Shown: in pieces, positions 61,493 through 64,000 of the stretch
How positions within the stretch are numbered: position 1 is the stretch's first letter
Layout: every line of letters begins with the position of its first letter
Assembly (NCBI RefSeq): GCF_902813185.1
Contig: NZ_LR778301.1
Coordinates: forward strand, 2,728,001-2,792,000
Source: Denitratisoma oestradiolicum
Lineage (GTDB): Bacteria; Pseudomonadota; Gammaproteobacteria; Burkholderiales; Rhodocyclaceae
Direction of reading: 5' to 3'
DNA length: 64,000 bases
The notes under the pieces: model-generated
Seen by the model: only the letters and a program-made list of their open reading frames with translations
The model's database searches: none
Told to the model about the DNA's origin: nothing
Made by a program: the position numbers and the translations under genes

Positions 61493-63115
61493 TCAGTATT
61501 CGTCCTGGTAACGGGATGTTATCGGATAACGCCAGTCCTTGCCGAAGCCGCGCCGGGTGATGCGGATGCCTACCGGGGACTGGCGGCGCTTGTATTCATT
61601 GCGTTTCAGCAGCCCCACGACACGGCGAACATCGTCGGCGCCGTATCCCTGGGCAATGATCTCCCGGGGAGGAATATCCTGCTCCATGTAGGCCCGGATG
61701 ACGGCATCCAGTACCTCGTAGGGCGGCAATGAATCCTGATCGGTCTGGTCGGGACGCAGTTCCGCAGAAGGCGGCCGGGTAATGATGTTCTCGGGAATCA
61801 CCGGCGTAAGGCTGTTGCGATAGTGGCAGAGACGATAGACGAAGGTCTTGAACACATCCTTGATCACCGCGAAGCCGCCGGCCATATCGCCGTAGAGGGT
61901 GGCATAGCCCACCGCCATTTCGCTTTTGTTGCCGGTGGTGAGCACGATGGAGCCCGTCCGGTTGGACAGGGCCATCAGCACCATGCCGCGAATCCGGGCC
62001 TGGATGTTCTCCGGCGTGGTGTCGGCCCAGGCCGTGGGCGACAGGTCCGCAAACAGCGGGGCCAACATGCTGGCATAGGTATCCATGGCACCTTCGATCG
62101 ACACCTCGTCGTAGCGCACCCCCAGGGCCTGCACCAGGGCGCGGGAATCGTCCAGGCTCATCTGGGCCGTGTAGGGGGAAGGCATCATCACCGCTCGCAC
62201 CCGATCGGCACCCAGAGCATCCACCGCGATGCACAGGGTTAAAGCCGAATCGACACCGCCGGAGAGACCCAGAATGGCGCCGGGAAAGCCGTTCTTGCCC
62301 AGATAATCCCGAACTCCCAGCACCAGAGCCTGATAGACCTCGGCTTCTGGGACCAGTGCCTGAACCACCGGACCCGGCTGAATACAGCCATCCTGGTATT
62401 CGACGATTTCCAGGGCCTCGGCAAAGGCCGGTAATTGATGGGTTAGATGTCCATCGGCATCCAAAACAAAGGAAGCGCCATCGAATACCAGTTCGTCCTG
62501 ACCGCCCACCAGATTGGCGTAAATGGCCGGAATGCCGGTGGCGACGACGCGGTTGCGCAGCACCTGATAGCGCTCGGCCTGCTTGCCCATGTGAAAGGGC
62601 GAGGCATTCAAGGCCAGCAGCAGACGAGCGCCGGCAGCTCGGGCGCTCTCGGCTGCACCAGGCTCCCAGATGTCGGCGCAGATGTTTATGCCACAAGGCA
62701 CGCCGCCGATTTCCACCACACAGGGAGTATCGCCAGCATCGAAGTAGCGTTCCTCGTCGAAGACCTCGTAATTGGGCAGGCGGCCCTTGCGGTAGGTAAC
62801 ATCCACGCGTCCCAAGCGCAGCAGGGAAGCACAGTTGTAACGACGCCCACCCACCTCCGCCGGGTGCCCCACCAGTAGTGGCAGCGGCGCAGCGGCGGCC
62901 AGCTCGGCCAAGTGTGTTTCGCAGGCCCGGTAGAAATCAGGCCGCAGTAGCAGATCCTCCGGTGGATAACCACAGAGGGCCAGCTCAGGAGTCAAAAGCA
63001 AATCGGCGCCCAGGGATCGAGCCCGCTCGGCGCTAGCCAGAATGCGACCAACATTACCGGCAAGGTCCCCCACAACGCAGTTGATCTGTGCAATGGCGAT
63101 TTTCAGCTTGGGCAT
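61493..63115 (-). CDS. nadE: Glutamine-hydrolysing NAD+ synthase
   Basis: A 540-aa two-domain enzyme. The N-terminal nitrilase-type glutaminase has the catalytic Glu in TPELALCGYPPEDLL, Lys in YRKGRLPNYEVFDE and Cys in CGINICADIWE (about residue 146). The C-terminal ATP-pyrophosphatase synthetase has LSGGVDSAL (about 285) and TTGNKSEMAVGY. It amidates deamido-NAD at the last step of NAD synthesis. Glutamine use fits its link with the P-II gene downstream. Confidence 0.96.
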   Translation of the reverse strand: MPKLKIAIAQINCVVGDLAGNVGRILASAERARSLGADLLLTPELALCGYPPEDLLLRPDFYRACETHLAELAAAAPLPLLVGHPAEVGGRRYNCASLLRLGRVDVTYRKGRLPNYEVFDEERYFDAGDTPCVVEIGGVPCGINICADIWEPGAAESARAAGARLLLALNASPFHMGKQAERYQVLRNRVVATGIPAIYANLVGGQDELVFDGASFVLDADGHLTHQLPAFAEALEIVEYQDGCIQPGPVVQALVPEAEVYQALVLGVRDYLGKNGFPGAILGLSGGVDSALTLCIAVDALGADRVRAVMMPSPYTAQMSLDDSRALVQALGVRYDEVSIEGAMDTYASMLAPLFADLSPTAWADTTPENIQARIRGMVLMALSNRTGSIVLTTGNKSEMAVGYATLYGDMAGGFAVIKDVFKTFVYRLCHYRNSLTPVIPENIITRPPSAELRPDQTDQDSLPPYEVLDAVIRAYMEQDIPPREIIAQGYGADDVRRVVGLLKRNEYKRRQSPVGIRITRRGFGKDWRYPITSRYQDEY

Positions 63116-63236
63116 AGAATGGGTTGTTAAAAGTGTGAGAATCGGCTTCCCGGACTGGCTGAGGCAGTAACACGTGGCATCTGGATCAAGCTTCCGTTAG
63201 CATTGTGTCCACTCCCCCGCGCTTCCATTCATATCC

Positions 63237-63623
63237 ATGGCATTTAAAGATCCCGCCGAACGGGCATTGCTGCGTTTTGAAGCCCGCCGATATGCCAACC
63301 GCTGTGGCAATCAGGAAGGCATGATCGAGCGGGCCGATACCTTGCGCGAGGTCTGTAGACTGACCAACATGCCAATTCCGGCCACCCTGATGGAAGTCAG
63401 CGAAGCCCTGGATGCTCGGCGACGCCTGATATTGATCGCCGAACAGCGCGCCAAGACCCTGATCACCGACCAAATTGCTGCTTGGAGCAAAGCCGATGAA
63501 CAGAGGCGGGGCAAGCTCCAGGTAACAATGATCGATGACTGGACCAACCTGACCGGACATATGGGTCATCTACGCACCTGGGCGCAAAGACAGTTCATGC
63601 TTGCCCAGCAACTGGAACAATGA
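63237..63623 (+). CDS. Hypothetical helical protein
   Basis: A 128-aa, charged, probably all-helical protein without signal peptide, membrane segment or cofactor motif. I do not recognise the family. Tryptophans and a conserved-looking end (DDWTNLTGHMGHLRTWAQRQF) suggest a folded domain. It is divergent from nadE and converges on ppa, with 16 nt between ends. Coding status is supported by its clean length and gene packing only. Confidence 0.55.
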   Translation: MAFKDPAERALLRFEARRYANRCGNQEGMIERADTLREVCRLTNMPIPATLMEVSEALDARRRLILIAEQRAKTLITDQIAAWSKADEQRRGKLQVTMIDDWTNLTGHMGHLRTWAQRQFMLAQQLEQ

Positions 63624-63639
63624 CAAGACCAGATTCAGC

Positions 63640-64000
63640 TCAGAAAGCCGGCTTTTCCCCAGCGGCCTCGTAACAGGCGACTCCCGCCAGGATTTCCTTC
63701 TTGGCATCCTCGGCACCAACCCAGCCACTCACCTTGACGAACTTACCGGGTTCCAAGTCCTTATAGTGGGCGAAGAAATGGGAAATCTGGTCCAACACTA
63801 TCTGGGGTAGATCCCGAGGATCTGTGACGTCCCGATACATGGTGGTCAGTTTATCCACCGGCACCGCCAGCAGCTTCGCGTCGTCACCGGCCTCATCAAC
63901 CATTTTCAGCATACCCACTGGACGGCAGCGCACCACCACACCGGGAGGCAAAGCAAACTGGGACAGCACCAGCACATCCACCGGGTCGCCGTCACCGGCG
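63640..64000 (-). CDS. ppa: Inorganic pyrophosphatase (C-terminal part; 5' end outside window)
   Basis: About 119 C-terminal residues of a soluble family I pyrophosphatase. The fragment begins in AGDGDPVDVLVLSQFALPPG, the metal-binding loop of the family, and includes GMLKMVDEAGDDAKLLAVP and HFFAHYKDLEPGKFVKVSGW, all typical of Ppa. It hydrolyses diphosphate from biosynthetic reactions. The start lies beyond the window. Confidence 0.94.
   Translation of the reverse strand, partial: AGDGDPVDVLVLSQFALPPGVVVRCRPVGMLKMVDEAGDDAKLLAVPVDKLTTMYRDVTDPRDLPQIVLDQISHFFAHYKDLEPGKFVKVSGWVGAEDAKKEILAGVACYEAAGEKPAF

Overview
The window reads as a stretch of chromosome from a high-GC betaproteobacterium, most likely of the Rhodocyclales type. 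The evidence is gene order and protein character: pilMNOPQ divergent from a class A penicillin-binding protein and running into aroK-aroB-dgt-gltB-gltD; cyaY divergent from lptM-lysA; rpsT beside murJ; a DUF3579 protein; glmU-glmS; nadE-glnB. No phage, transposase, plasmid or CRISPR locus is visible, so nearly all of it is chromosomal core with two accessory patches.

Layout. 1-3 kb: histidine genes (hisH and hisB leftward, hisC rightward) and an orphan ParA. 3-9 kb: housekeeping (DUF3579, rpsT, murJ, cysK, hupB, ispB, tRNA-Phe, tRNA-Pro). 8.9-26.5 kb: a long leftward block: glmU-glmS, gltB-gltD, aroK-aroB-dgt, pilMNOPQ. 26.7-35 kb: mrcA, cyaY, lptM-lysA and an RND adaptor-permease pair. 35.1-38.7 kb: a single-chain restriction-methylation protein (type IIG/MmeI-like) plus a 73-aa companion. 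38.8-41.1 kb: periplasmic copper chaperone PCuAC divergent from a RegBA-type redox two-component system. 41.2-44.2 kb: nucleotidyltransferase-fold protein, SDR and crotonase-fold protein. 44.3-50.8 kb: a leftward TonB/copper cluster (TonB-dependent receptor, secreted BNR protein, thioredoxin-like protein, TonB, OprC/NosA copper receptor). 51-64 kb: OYE-family reductase, mnmC, infA, csp, lolA, ftsK, a Crp-type regulator, trxB, Smr protein, glnB, nadE and the start-side part of ppa.

The most interesting signal links two regions. A 15-bp dyad (GYGGC-N5-GYCGC, followed by AG) occurs in the same orientation 56-61 nt upstream of three leftward copper-associated units: pcuAC, the TonB receptor operon and oprC. 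In each case it sits 22-24 nt before a -10-like hexamer with no good -35, the layout of an activator site overlapping -35. The pcuAC copy lies exactly 22 nt from the -10-like hexamers of both divergent promoters, pcuAC and regBA. The half-sites resemble those known for RegA/PrrA/RegR regulators. I infer a redox- or copper-responsive regulon, possibly run by the RegBA pair encoded here, that coordinates copper chaperone, copper receptor and a previously uncharacterised TonB-BNR-thioredoxin uptake module.

Other points: a small-repeat insertion with an 11-bp direct duplication between gltB and gltD; an in-frame interspersed repeat inside the type IIG enzyme; three copies of ATTGGGTAA before an isolated nucleotidyltransferase-fold gene; and a csp gene with a long leader containing an attenuator-like hairpin. 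All family assignments come from reading motifs and general family knowledge; no database search was run.
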